Positions 46,608 to 59,281 of a stretch of 64,000 nucleotides of DNA are shown here, piece by piece. The notes under the pieces are model-generated. The model worked only from the letters and a program-made list of their open reading frames with translations, ran no database searches and was not told the origin of the DNA. Source of the DNA: Glebionis coronaria (taxonomy: Eukaryota; Streptophyta; Magnoliopsida; Asterales; Asteraceae); assembly GCA_025667525.1 (NCBI GenBank), contig CM046881.1, positions 24,749,580 through 24,813,579 on the forward strand. The letters are read 5' to 3'. The position numbers were made by a program, and so were the translations under genes. Positions within the stretch are counted from its first letter, which is position 1. The number at the start of each line of letters is the position of its first letter.

Positions 46608-47143
46608 TGTTGATCCCAAACTTAGATCGATTAAGCTTTGTGTATACGAGATTAGATCAAGTAATACACGTAGAGAAACCTTTGCTTATGAATAAAGTAA
46701 CTAAGTGTTATGCGGAATTAACACTTAATCTAAAACACAAAGAGGTTAAACAAACTTTCACTTGTATTAGAATGATCGAACTTGATTACAATGAAAGAGG
46801 TTTAACTTGTGAAAACTTATAAAAACTGATGATTAACATTAACCTAAAAGATCTTCTTTTATAGATTAAGAAGTCTTGTACAATAAGCTACGAATCAACT
46901 ATTCTAGGTAAAGATAATAATAGAAAATACAATGTCGTGCTTATCTTTACCATACATAAATAAAGAAACAAATAAACAAAAAGATTCGTATGAAGATATA
47001 TTCCATCGGTGTCAATCTTCAAGGCTGTCAGCGTTGACTTCTTCAATGTCAACGCTTGGCTGTCGGCGTCCAATGTCATCTTATCAGCGTTGACATTCTT
47101 CTTATCAGCGTCTAGTGAACTGACCCATAATTTATTCCCAACA
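46608..47143 (-). repeat. 5' LTR of the outer copia element
   Basis: 536 bp. It differs from 23034-23569 at 47008 and 47065 only. TATAAAAG on the minus strand at 46856-46863. Confidence 0.95.
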
Positions 47144-47148
47144 TCGAC
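47144..47148. repeat. Target site duplication, right, of the outer copia element
   Basis: tcgac, matching 23029-23033. Confidence 0.95.
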
Positions 47149-48463
47149 GACACATTATAATATAAAGGTCAAGATATGAGTGTTGTCTAACAACACATTG
47201 TGTTATTTGACAAAGAAAACTATGATATTGTTTATCCTTGTGAAGCCTACACAGGTGAATAATATACAAAAAAAAGACAAGTATTTTTTGACATTTCATG
47301 TAGGAGGATCATGCTTATGTATTATATGAATCTGAAACATTTGATTCCATATTTGATTCTATTTAAATTGAGACCCGTCAAGAAATAGAGTGCCAAACAT
47401 AATCGCTAACATATAAATACAGATTTAGATTTAAATTATCTGACAACGTGGGCTGCAATAAAAACGTCATAACATGTGATACATGACTCCGTTTCAAGAC
47501 CACAACTAAGAAAATGGATACTTGAAATAAGGATTAATTTTATCTAGGAAAACATTGGTCAAAAGCGACTAAACTTGATAAAAAACTGATGCAAATCGAC
47601 CATAAACAACCAAAACATTGCCGTAACCGGCTGAAATCATCCAAACATAAGAAAAAACATCTAAATTTATTTCTAGTCCATATGGACCACATAGAAACCG
47701 GTCAAAATGTTTTCTCCCGGATTCTAGATGTATGAAACACGTATATGTATTTTCTTTGTTTAGTTTTGGTCGTGTTTTACCTAGTATAAAAGTTGGTCAG
47801 CTAGTATTTGAGGTAGTTGAGAATGCACTAGACAAAGAGCATCTCGACGACACATTATAATATAAAGGTCAAGATATGAGTGTTGTCTAACAACACATTG
47901 TGTTATTTGACAAAGAAAACTATGATATTGTTTATCCTTGTGAAGCCTACACAGGTGAATAATATACAAAAAAAGACAAGTATTTTTTGACATTTCATGT
48001 AGGAGGATCATGCTTATGTATTAAATGAATCTGAAACATTTGATTCCATATTTGATTCTATTTAAATTGAGACCCGTCAAGAAATAGAGTGCCAAACATA
48101 ATCGCTAACATATAAATACAGATTTAGATTTAAATTATCTGACAACGTGGGCTGCAATAAAATCGTCATAACATGTGATACATGACTCCGTTTCAAGACC
48201 ACAACTAAGAAAATGGATCCTTGAAATAAGGATTATTTTTATCTAGGCAAACATTGGTCAAAAGCGACTAAACCTGATAAAAAAACTGATGCAAATCGAC
48301 CATAAACAGCCAAAACATTGCCGTAACCGGCTGAAATCATCCAAACATAAGAAAAAACATCTAAATTTATTTCTAGTCCATATGGACCACATAGAAACCG
48401 GTCAAAATGTTTTCTCCTGGATTCTAGATGGATGAAACACGTATATGTATTTTCTTTGTTTAG

Positions 48464-48468
48464 TTTTG
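48464..48468. repeat. Target site duplication, left, of the non-autonomous element
   Basis: ttttg, matched at 53675-53679. Confidence 0.9.
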
Positions 48469-50552
48469 TGTAGCAATTCCTAATTTTTGGATCAATATTT
48501 ATAACCCGAGTTTTATTTATCATGTTCGTTTTTATTAAAAATATTGAATTATTGGTTAACCGACAAGGTTATGGCCTTAACATATCAAGAATGTGTCAGT
48601 TATTGTTTAATAGCAAGGTTTACATCCGTTACCGACAGTAAATATCCTCGTTATGGCATAGAAATATTTTTCTTGTCATTATTTAATTGTTCGTTTTATT
48701 GACATTCTTCGTAAATTTATGATAAACTTTTAAGTGTCATTCGTTTATATGACGCTTTAACATTTATTAAATATAAGCTCTCAATTTTTATATCAAAATA
48801 TCAATGTTGTCCGAATGCTAAAGCTTTTATTTTATATTGAGCGTTTATTTTTCGTGTTTTACGTGTAACTTTCTAATCGCCTAACTTTTAAAATATTGGG
48901 TCTCGATAATACCCGCTTATTTAGTATTTATCTAAAACTAAAATATAATAGTAGACATTAGATTGAAATGAGCCTCCATTAAACACGTATGTCACTAAAA
49001 TCTAAACACGTCTCTTCTTTCATGCTACGTGTTTTGATATCTTGATGTGTTAGTTTTCACATCTTAATACTGGGATCTTTCTTTCTTATATATGGTGCGT
49101 TGGAAATTTTAGGCCAATAATAAAAGCTTGACGATTCAATTTAATAATGGCCGTGATCGGTGCTAGTTTTAATAAAACAACTTCATTTCGACTTTCAATA
49201 TTAAGGTTTTTTTTAGTTCTTGAGCGGCGTGACTAAGTACATGTTTTGGTTTTGGGTCTCGAAGAGATTTAACATTCGTATTCGTGTTCATGTCGGTATT
49301 TATACTCCCACATCTCAACTCCGAATCACTCGTATATCAGCGTAGAGCTAAGGTATTACTCAATATCGATCCAATTTAACGATTTTGCTATTAGTTATAC
49401 TATTCGAATAAATACACATATAGAATATCATGGCTTGGATTTTCAAATGAAATGGTGATAGTAAACTATAATTTCCAAGTCATATATAGTTAAAACAAAT
49501 AACGATGGATTTTAATTTGCAAATGAAATATAGAAGTAACAATGCTTCACGTCATTTTCATACATAACATATGCATATTTACTTTTTGGTCCCTGATTTA
49601 TTAAGCTTTATACATATTAATATTATTGATTTTTAAAGTGATACTTTTAACCCTTGTCCATTTTATTATTTTCCAAATTAATCCAAACTATATATTTAAG
49701 AAACCTTTATAAAACTCGTTTATTCTGTTAGGTTGTCGTTTATATCTCTAAGACGCACCACTTTATGTTAGGTCGTCGTTAGAAGCTCGTGGCGTTTCGG
49801 CTTATCTTATTTCATCGTTTCACTCCGTCACTATTGTTTCCTCGTTTGATATCGTTATTGCTAAGGTGAGTTCATAGCCTCGCTTTTATTACTTTAATTA
49901 TTTTATTAAACCCGCGAGGGGATACATGCTACTTTTTACGAATGGACACAAGTGCTTGAACTGTATGCTTATTTTATCCCTTTTAGTCATGAACCGTTAA
50001 TTACTTGGACCGACTGTACTGGTCGAGTAAACGTGAATGCTGTGAATAGATCTATTGGGATTGACCTCTCCGTCCGGGTTTAACGGAAAACCGACTGGAC
50101 GTACTGTATTTGAAACTTGAACGGAATAACGGATGTTAATGTTCGGTTTCATGAGCTAAATGCGATAACTGATGCTATCTGACTTTTGTAATCTGAATAC
50201 TGAAATCTTGTGGTCCATTGCTTTTACTTACAAACCTATGAATTCACTCAACCGTTGTGTTGATGTTTTAGCATGTATTTCTCAGGTACTCAGGTTTAAT
50301 AGCAGCTGGAGCATGGAGTCGCACTGGATATTTTAAAGGCAATAAAATAATGATTACTATTCGATAAACTGTTTATTATTACAATATTTTTGGGACCTGT
50401 TTCTGCTTGTAAACTCTAAATTTGGATTATCGAATGGATTAAACTTTTTAAACGCCTCTTTTTGAGTCGTTCTCTTTGTACATGTGCTTGTGATTATGAA
50501 GTAATACTCCCAATGACCCTTCCGCTGTTATCCGAAATTTGGGAGTGTTACA
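48469..50552 (+). repeat. 5' LTR of the non-autonomous element
   Basis: 2,084 bp. It contains a TATATATG near 49087 and two 'taggt(c/t)gtcgtt' phrases near 49730 and 49770. No ORF. Confidence 0.95.
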
Positions 50553-51590
50553 GATTGGTATCAGAGCACTTGTTATAGAGAACTAGGTCATTTTTATGAA
50601 ACCTGGACTATAACAGCTCTTTAGAAAAAATGATTTTATTGCCTTGAAGATCATCGGTGCACTCATGTTACTCGAAAGCTTGTAAGATATGTATATTGGT
50701 ATATATATACTTATTATTCGTAAGTATGTTTATATGAAGGAATTATTTATATAAACATCGAGCTCTTTTAAGACATTGTTGATGAAGCAATGGTCTTGAT
50801 AAAGTTTTAATAACTTTTATGATAACCATTTTATATAAGCGTGAACTCACCCTCAAATGCCGATTCCATAGGTTATTTACCTTCTAAATTCGAGTTTGAT
50901 TACTCGTCTTTTGCTTTGGAATCATGTATGTTGTATCATAGCCCACCGTTGTAAAGTCTTCCAGTTGATTGGAGTATGACTTTGATATTACACCTCGTGT
51001 TGTGAAAAATTGGGGCACCGATTTCTATTGTGACGAGATATATTTATGTTCCTTGATTTTTTTTATCACTCCAGATGATTTTAATAAATCATGCCACGAA
51101 TGAGATTATTTTTTTCTATGGAAATTTGATTTGCTCTAAATCCCGTGCTTTTTGCAAACAATGCTTAGGCAGACTAATTTATAATAATCTTGCTGAAACG
51201 AATTCGTCACTCGTTTGAACAAGGAAGTTATAAATTACCGACCATTAGTTTGTAAATCTTAATTAGATGGACCTGACGAACCCATATAATTAATGATTTG
51301 TAAATGAGTGGGCAAGCATGTGACATTCGCACACTGTTTCACTTTCGACTCATTGTTCGATTGAATGGTCCATCCATTGTCTATCGTTATTCCAAATCGT
51401 TATCTTTATCATTCTTGTACGAATGACTATTTGAACTTCTTTTGGTTTATGATTTACCTTTACGATTCATTCCGACCATGGCATGTACAACGAACTTAGT
51501 AAACCAATATTATTGTCTCATCGCAATCAAATCATCGACGAGTAACGTAAACTAAAATCCGCTGACGGATTTTCTTTAAGGGTTGGCGAA
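50553..51590 (+). other. Internal domain of the non-autonomous element
   Basis: PBS TGGTATCAGAGC at 50556-50567. The remaining ~1 kb is AT-rich with no open frame long enough to suggest gag or pol. The 3' end, 'ttaagggttggcgaa', is a weak polypurine tract. Confidence 0.85.
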
Positions 51591-53674
51591 TGTAGCAATT
51601 CCTAATTTTTGGATCAATATTTATAACCCGAGTTTTATTTATCATGTTCGTTTTTATTAAAAATATTGAATTATTGGTTAACCGACAAGGTTATGGCCTT
51701 AACATATCAAGAATGTGTCAATTATTGTTTAATAGCAAGGTTTACATCCGTTACCGACAGTAAATATCCTCGTTATGGCATAGAAATATTTTTCTTGTCA
51801 TTATTTAATTGTTCGTTTTATTGACATTCTTCGTAAATTTATGATAAACTTTTAAGTGTCATTCGTTTATATGACGCTTTAACATTTATTAAATATAAGC
51901 TCTCAATTTTTATATCAAAATATCAATGTTGTCCGAATGCTAAAGCTTTTATTTTATATTGAGCGTTTATTTTTCGTGTTTTACGTGTAACTTTCTAATC
52001 GCCTAACTTTTAAAATATTGGGTCTCGATAATACCCGCTTATTTAGTATTTATCTAAAACTAAAATATAATAGTAGACATTAGATTGAAATGAGCCTCCA
52101 TTAAACACGTATGTCACTAAAATCTAAACACGTCTCTTCTTTCATGCTACGTGTTTTGATATCTTGATGTGTTAGTTTTCACATCTTAATACTGGGATCT
52201 TTCTTTCTTATATATGGTGCGTTGGAAATTTTAGGCCAATAATAAAAGCTTGACGATTCAATTTAATAATGGCCGTGATCGGTGCTAGTTTTAATAAAAC
52301 AACTTCATTTCGACTTTCAATATTAAGGTTTTTTTTAGTTCTTGAGCGGCGTGACTAAGTACATGTTTTGGTTTTGGGTCTCGAAGAGATTTAACATTCG
52401 TATTCGTGTTCATGTCGGTATTTATACTCCCGCATCTCAACTCCGAATCACTCGTATATCAGCGTAGAGCTAAGGTATTACTCGATATCGATCCAATATA
52501 ACGATTTTGCTATTAGTTATACTATTCGAATAAATACACATATAGAATATCATGGCTTGGATTTTCAAATGAAATGGTGATAGTAAACTATAATTTGCAA
52601 GTCATATATAGTTAAAACAAATAACGATGGATTTTAATTTGCAAATGAAATATAGAAGTAACAATGCTTCACGTCATTTTCATACATAATATATGCATAT
52701 TTACTTTTTGGTCCCTGATTTATTAAGCTTTATACATATTAATATTATTGATTTTTAAAGTGATACTTTTAACCCTTGTCCATTTTATTATTTTCCAAAT
52801 TAATCCAAACTATATATTTAAGAAACCTTTATAAAACTCGTTTATTCTGTTAGGTTGTCGTTTATATCTCTAAGACGCACCACTTTATGTTAGGTCGTCG
52901 TTAGAAGCTCGTGGCGTTTCGGCTTATCTTATTTCATCGTTTCACTCCGTCACTATTGTTTCCTCGTTTGATATCGTTATTGCTAAGGTGAGTTCATAGC
53001 CTCGCTTTTATTACTTCAATTATTTTATTAAACCCGCGAGGGGATACATGCTACTTTTTACGAATGGACACAAGTGCTTGAACTGTATGCTTATTTTATC
53101 CCTTTTAGTCATGAACCGTTAATTACTTGGACCGACTGTACTGGTCGAGTAAACGTGAATGCTGTGAATAGATCTATTGGGATTGACCTCTCCGTCCGGG
53201 TTTAACGGAAAACCGACTGGACGCACTGTATTTGAAACTTGAACGGAATAACGAATGTTAATGTTCGGTTTCATGAGCTAAATGTGATAACTGATGCTAT
53301 CTGACTTTTGTAATCTGAATACTGAAATCTTGTGGTTCACTGCTTCTACTTACAAACCTATGAATTCACTCAACCGTTGTGTTGATGTTTTAGCATGTAT
53401 TTCTCAGGTACTCATGTTTAATAGCAGCGGGAGCATGGAGTCGCACTGGATATTTTAAAGGCAATAAAATAATGATTACCATTCGATAAACTGTTTATTA
53501 TTACAATATTGTTGGGACCTGTTTCTGCTTGTAAACTCTAAATTTGGATTATCGAATGGATTAAACTTTTTAAACGCCTCTTTTTGAGTCGTTCTCTTTG
53601 TACATGTGCTTGTGATTATGAAGTAATACTCCCAATGACCCTTCCGCTGTTATCCAAAATTTGGGAGTGTTACA
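51591..53674 (+). repeat. 3' LTR of the non-autonomous element
   Basis: 2,084 bp, aligned end to end with 48469-50552 and roughly 99% identical by eye. Confidence 0.95.
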
Positions 53675-53679
53675 TTTTG
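53675..53679. repeat. Target site duplication, right, of the non-autonomous element
   Basis: ttttg, continuing into 'gtcgtgttttacctag' of the satellite. Confidence 0.9.
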
Positions 53680-53691
53680 GTCGTGTTTTAC

Positions 53692-56600
53692 CTAGTATAA
53701 AAGTTGGTCAGCTAGTATTTGAGGTAGTTGAGAATGCACTAGACAAAAAGCATCTCGACGACACATTATAATATAAAGGTCAAGATATGAGTGTGGTCTA
53801 ACAACACGTTGTGTTATTTGACCAAGAAAACAATGATATTGTTTATCCTTGTGAAGCCTACACAGGTGAATAATATACAAAAAAGGACAAGTATTTTTTG
53901 ACATTTCATGTGGGAGGATCATGCTTCTATATTATATGACTCTAAAATATTTTGATTCCATACTTTTTTCTATTTAAATTGAGACCCGTCAAGAAATAGA
54001 GTGCCAAACATAATCGCTAACATATAAAAACAGATTTAGATTGAAATTATCTGACAACGTGGGCTGCAAAAAAATCGTCATAACATGTGATACATGACTC
54101 CGTTTCAAGAGCACAAATAAGAAAATGGATCCTTGAAATAAGGATTAAATTTTATCTAGGCAAACATTGGTCAAAATCGACTACACCTGATAAAAACTGA
54201 TGCAAATCGACCATAAACAGCCAAAACATTGCCGTAACCGGCTGAAATCATCCAAACATAAGAAAAAACATCTAAATTTATTTCTATTCCATATGGACCA
54301 CATAGAAATCGGTCAAAATGTTTTCGTCCGGATTCTAGATGGATGAAACACGTATATGTATTTTCTTTGTTTAGTTTTAGTCGTGTTTTACCTAGTATAA
54401 AAGTTGGTCAGCTAGTATTTGAGGTAGTTGAGAATGAACTAGACAAAGAGCATCTCGACGACACATTATAATATAAAGGTCAAGATATGAGTGTGGTCTA
54501 ACAACACGTCGTGTTATTTGACCAAGAAAACTATGATATTGTTTATCCTTGTGAAGCCTACACAGGTGAATAATATACAAAAAAAGGACAAGTATTTTTT
54601 GACATTTCATGTAGGAGGATCATGCTTATGTATTATATGAATCTGAAATATTTGATTCCATATTTGATTCTGTTTAAATTGAGACCCGTCAAGAAATAGA
54701 ATGCCAAACATAATCGCTAACATATAAAAACAGATTTAGATTGAAATTATCTGACAACGTGGGCTGCAATAAAATCGTCATAACATGTGATACATGACTC
54801 CGTTTCAAGACCACAACTAAGAAAATGGATCCTTGAAATAAGGATTAATTTTTTCTAGGAAAACATTGGTTAAAAGCGACTAAACTTGATAAAAAACTGA
54901 TGCAAATCGACCATAAACAGCCAAAACATTGCCGTAACCGGCTGAAATCATCCAAACATAAGAAAAAACATCTAAATTTATTTCTAGTCCATATGGACCA
55001 CATAGAAACCGGTCAAAATGTTTTCGCCCGGATTCTAGATGGATGAAACACGTATATGTATTTTCTTTGTTTAGTTTTGGTCGTGTTTTACCTAGTATAA
55101 AAGTTGGTCAGCTAGTATTTGAGGTAGTTAAGAATGCACTAGACAAAGAGCATCTCGACGACACATTATAATATAAAGGTCAAGATATGAGTGTTGTCTA
55201 ACAACACATTGTGTTATTTGACCAAGAAAACAATGATATTGTTTATCCTTGTGAATCCTACATATGAGAATAATATATAAAAAGGACAAGTATTTTTTAA
55301 CATTTCATGTGGGAGGATCATGCTTCTATATTATATGACTCTGAAATATTTTGATTCCATACTTTATTCTATTTAAACTGAGACCCGTCAAGAAATAGAG
55401 TGCCAAACATAATCGCTAACATATAAAAACAGATTTAGATTGAAATTATCTGACAACGTGGGTTGCAATAAAATCGTCATAACATGTGATACATGACTCC
55501 GTTTCAAGACCACAACTAAGAAAATGGATCCTTGAAATAAGGATTAAATTTTATCTAGGCAAACATTGGTCAAAAGCGACTACACTAATAAAAACTGATG
55601 CAAATCGACCATAAACAGCAAAAACATTACCGTAACCGGCTGAAATCATCCAAACATAAGAAAAAATTTCTAAATTTATTTCTAGTCCATATGGACCACA
55701 TAGAAACCGGTCAAAATATTTTCGTCCGGATTCTAGATGGATGAAACACGTATAGGTATTTTCTTTGTTTAGTTTTGGTCGTGTTTTACCTAGTATAAAA
55801 GTTGGTCAACTAGTATTTGAGGTAGTTGAGAATGCACTAGACAAAGAGTTTCTTGACGACACATTATAATATAAAGGTCAAGATATGAGTGTGGTCTAAC
55901 AACACGTTGTGTTATTTGACCAAAAAAACAATGATATTGTTTATCCTTGTGAAGCCTACACAAGTGAATAATATACAAAAAAGGACAACTATTTTTTGAC
56001 ATTTCGTGTAGGAGGATCATGCTTCTGTATTATATGACTCTGAAATATTTGATTCCATATTTGATTCTATTAGAATTGAGACCCGTTAAGAAATAGAGTG
56101 CGAAACATAATCGCTAACATATAAAAACAGATTTAGATTGAAATTATCTGACAACGTGGGATGCAATAAAATTGTCATAAATTTGATACATGACTCCGTT
56201 TCATGACCACACTTAAGAAAATGGATCCATGAATTAAGGATTAATTTTATCTAGGCAAACATTGGTCAAAATCGACTAAACCTGATAAAAAACTGATGCA
56301 AATCGACCATAAACAGCCAAAACATTGCCGTAACCGGCTGAAATCATCCAAACATAAGAAAAAACATCTAAATTTATTTCTAGTCTATATGGACCATATA
56401 GAAACCGGTCAAAATGTTTTCGCCCGGATTCTAGATAGATGAAACACGTATATGTATTTTCTTTGTTTAGTTTTGGTCGTGTTTTACCTAGTATAAAAGT
56501 TGGTCAGCTAGTATTTTAGGTAGTTGAGAATGCACTAGACAAAGAGCATCTCGACGACATATTATAATATAAAGGTCAAGATATTAATGTGGTCTAACAA

Positions 56601-59281
56601 CACGTTGTGCTAATTGACCAAGAAAACAATGATATTGTTTATCCTTGTGAAGCCTACACAGGTGAATAATATACAAAACAAGGACAAGTATTTTTTGACA
56701 TTTCATGTAGGAGGATCATGCTTCTGTTACTCTGAAATATTTTATTCCATATTTTATTCTATTTAAATTGAGACCCGTCAAGAAATAGAGTGCCTAACAT
56801 AATCGCTAACATAAAAAAACAGATTTAGATTGAAATTATTTGACAACGTGGGCTGTAATAAATTCGTCATAACATGTGATACATGACTCCGTTTCAAGAC
56901 CATAACTAAGAAAATGAATCCTTGAAATAAGGATTAATTTTGTATAGGCAAACATTGGTCAAAAGCGACTAAACCTGATAAACAACCTGATGCAAATCGA
57001 CCATAAACAGCCAAAACATTGCCGTAACCGGCTGAAATCATCCAAACCTAAGAAAAAACATCTAAATTTATTTCTAGTCCATATGGACCACATAGAAATC
57101 GGTCAAAATGTTTTCGCCCGGATTCTAGATGGATGAAACATGTATATGTATTTTCTTTGTTTAGTTTTGGTCGTGTTTTACCTTGTATAAAAATTGGTAA
57201 GCTAGTATTTGAGGTAGTTGAGAATGCACTAGACAAAGAGCATCTAGACGACACATTATAATATAAAGGTCAAGATATGAGTGTGGTCTAACAACACGTC
57301 ATGTTATTTGACCAAGAAAACAATGATATTGTTTATCCTTGTGAAGCCTACACAGGTGAATAATATACAAAAAAGGAAAAGTATTTTTTGACATTTCATG
57401 TGGGAGGATCATGCTTCTATATTATATGACTCTAAAATATTTTGATTCCATACTTTATTCTATTTAAATTGAGACCCGTCAAGAAATAGAGTGCCAAACA
57501 TAATCGCTAACATATAAAAACAGATTTAGATTGAAATTATCTAACAACATGGGCTGCAATAAAATCGTCATAACATGTGATACATGACTCGGTTTCAAGA
57601 CCACAACTAAGAAAATGGATCCTTGAAATAAGGATTAAAATTTATCTAGGCAAACATTGGTCAAAAGCGACTACACCTGATAAAAACTGATGCAAATCGA
57701 CCATAAACAGCCAAAACATTGCCGTAACCGGCTGAAATCATCCAAACATAAGAAAAAACATCTAAATTTATTTCTATTCCATATGGACCACATAGAAATC
57801 GGTCAAAATGTTTTCGTCTGGATTCTAGATGGATGAAACACGTATATGTATTTTCTTTGTTTAGTTTTGGTCGTGTTTTACCTAGTATAAAAGTTGGTCA
57901 GCTAGTATTTGAGGTAGTTGAGAATGAACTAGACAAAGAGCATCTCGACGACACATTATAATATAAAGGTCAAGATATGAGTGTGGTCTAACAACACGTC
58001 GTGTTATTTGACCAAGAAAACTATGATATTGTTTATCCTTGTGAAGCCTACACAGGTGAATAATATTCAAAAAAAGGACAAGTATTTTTTGATATTTCAT
58101 GTAGGAGGATCATGCTTATGTATTATATGAATCTGAAATATTTGATTCCATATTTGATTCTATTTAAATTGAGACCCGTCAAGAAATAGAGTGCCAAACA
58201 TAATCGCTAACATATAAATACAGATTTAGATTTAAATTATCTGACAACGTGGGCTGCAATAAAAACGTCATAACATGTGATACATGACTCCGTTTCAAGA
58301 CCACAACTAAGAAAATGGATCCTTGAAATAAGGATTAATTTTATCTAGGAAAACATTGGTCAAAAGCGACTAAACTTGATAAAAAACTGATGCAAATCGA
58401 CCATAAACAGCCAAAACATTGCCGTAACCGGCTGAAATCATCCAAACATAAGAAAAAACATCTAAATTTATTTCTAGTCCATATGGACCACATAGAAACC
58501 GGTCAAAATGTTTTCGCCCGGATTCTAGATGTATGAAACACGTATATGTATTTTCTTTGTTTAGTTTTGGTCGTGTTTTACCTAGTATAAAAGTTGGTCA
58601 GCTAGTATTTGAGGTAGTTGAGAATGCACTAGACAAAGAGCATCTCGACGACACATTATAATATAAAGGTCAAGATATGAGTGTTGTCTAACAACACATT
58701 GTGTTATTTGACCAAGAAAACTATGATATTGTTTATCCTTGTGAAGCCTACACAGGTGAATAATATACAAAAAAAGGACAAGTATTTTTTGACATTTCAT
58801 GTAGGAGGATCATGCTTATGTATGATATGAATCTGAAACATTTGATTCCATATTTGATTCTATTTTTATTGAGACCCGTCAAGAAATAGAGTGCCAAATA
58901 TAATCGCTAACATATAAATACAGATTTAGATTTAAATTATCTGACAACGTGGGCTGCAATAAAATCGTCATAACATGTGATACATGACTCCGTTTCAAGA
59001 CCACAACTAAGAAAATGGATCCTTGAAATAAGGATTATTTTTATCTAGGCAAACATTGGTCAAAAGCGACTAAACCTGATAAAAAACTGATGCAAATCGA
59101 CCATAAACAGCCAAAACATTGCCGTAACCGGCTGAAATCATCCAAACATAAGAAAAAACATCTAAATTTATTTCTAGTCCATATGGACCACATAGAAACC
59201 GGTCAAAATGTTTTCTCCCGGATTCTAGATGGATGAAACACGTATATGTATTTTCTTTGTTTAGTTTTGGTCATGTTTTAC
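53692..59281. repeat. Eight-monomer (5.6-kb) higher-order repeat unit
   Basis: The order A C E F G H C D spans 5,590 bp. The next six monomers (59282-63470) repeat A C E F G H with the same diagnostic variants: 'cctacata..agaataat' in E, 'gagtttcttgacgac' in F, 'gatattaatgtgg' in G, 'catctagacgac' in H. Confidence 0.75.

Larger units (their letters stand above)
23034..47143 (-). mobile_element. Outer Ty1/copia (Sirevirus-type) LTR retrotransposon, interrupted by a sister copy
   Basis: The element is bounded by 536-bp LTRs (TGTTG...CAACA) and a 5-bp target duplication and runs on the minus strand. From right to left it holds 5' LTR, iMet PBS, gag, pol, spacer, third ORF, polypurine tract and 3' LTR. 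The integrase-before-RT order identifies Ty1/copia. The large two-knuckle gag and an extra ORF after pol point to the Sirevirus lineage (family knowledge). Without the inner element and its duplicated 5 bp it is about 12.1 kb. The LTRs differ at only two positions (23434/47008 and 23491/47065). gag and pol each carry one nonsense codon and the third ORF is split, so it is inactive as it stands. Confidence 0.93.
47144..48468. repeat. Satellite array 2, between two insertions
   Basis: The right part of the monomer interrupted at 23033 (D type, 'gttgtctaacaacacattg', with the variant 'tttgacaaagaaaac'), then one monomer from anchor 47781 with the same variant. That monomer shifts toward A/B-type sequence after about 48170 and is cut at 48468. 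Confidence 0.93.
48469..53674 (+). mobile_element. Non-autonomous LTR retrotransposon without coding capacity
   Basis: 5,206 bp with two 2,084-bp LTRs (TGTAGCAATT...GGGAGTGTTACA), a 5-bp target duplication, an iMet PBS three bases after the 5' LTR, and only 1,038 bp of internal DNA with no ORF of note. The 'gggagtgttaca' end followed by this PBS resembles chromovirus-type Ty3/gypsy elements in my experience, so it may be mobilised by such a family; that is an inference. By eye about 18 substitutions separate the LTRs, more than in either copia element. Confidence 0.9.

Noticed and set aside
57048..57254. Other open frames spanning satellite monomers and junctions (also 48239-48523)
   Set aside because: The first crosses monomer sequence and the second crosses a satellite/LTR junction. 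Neither has protein-like features, and both exist by accident.
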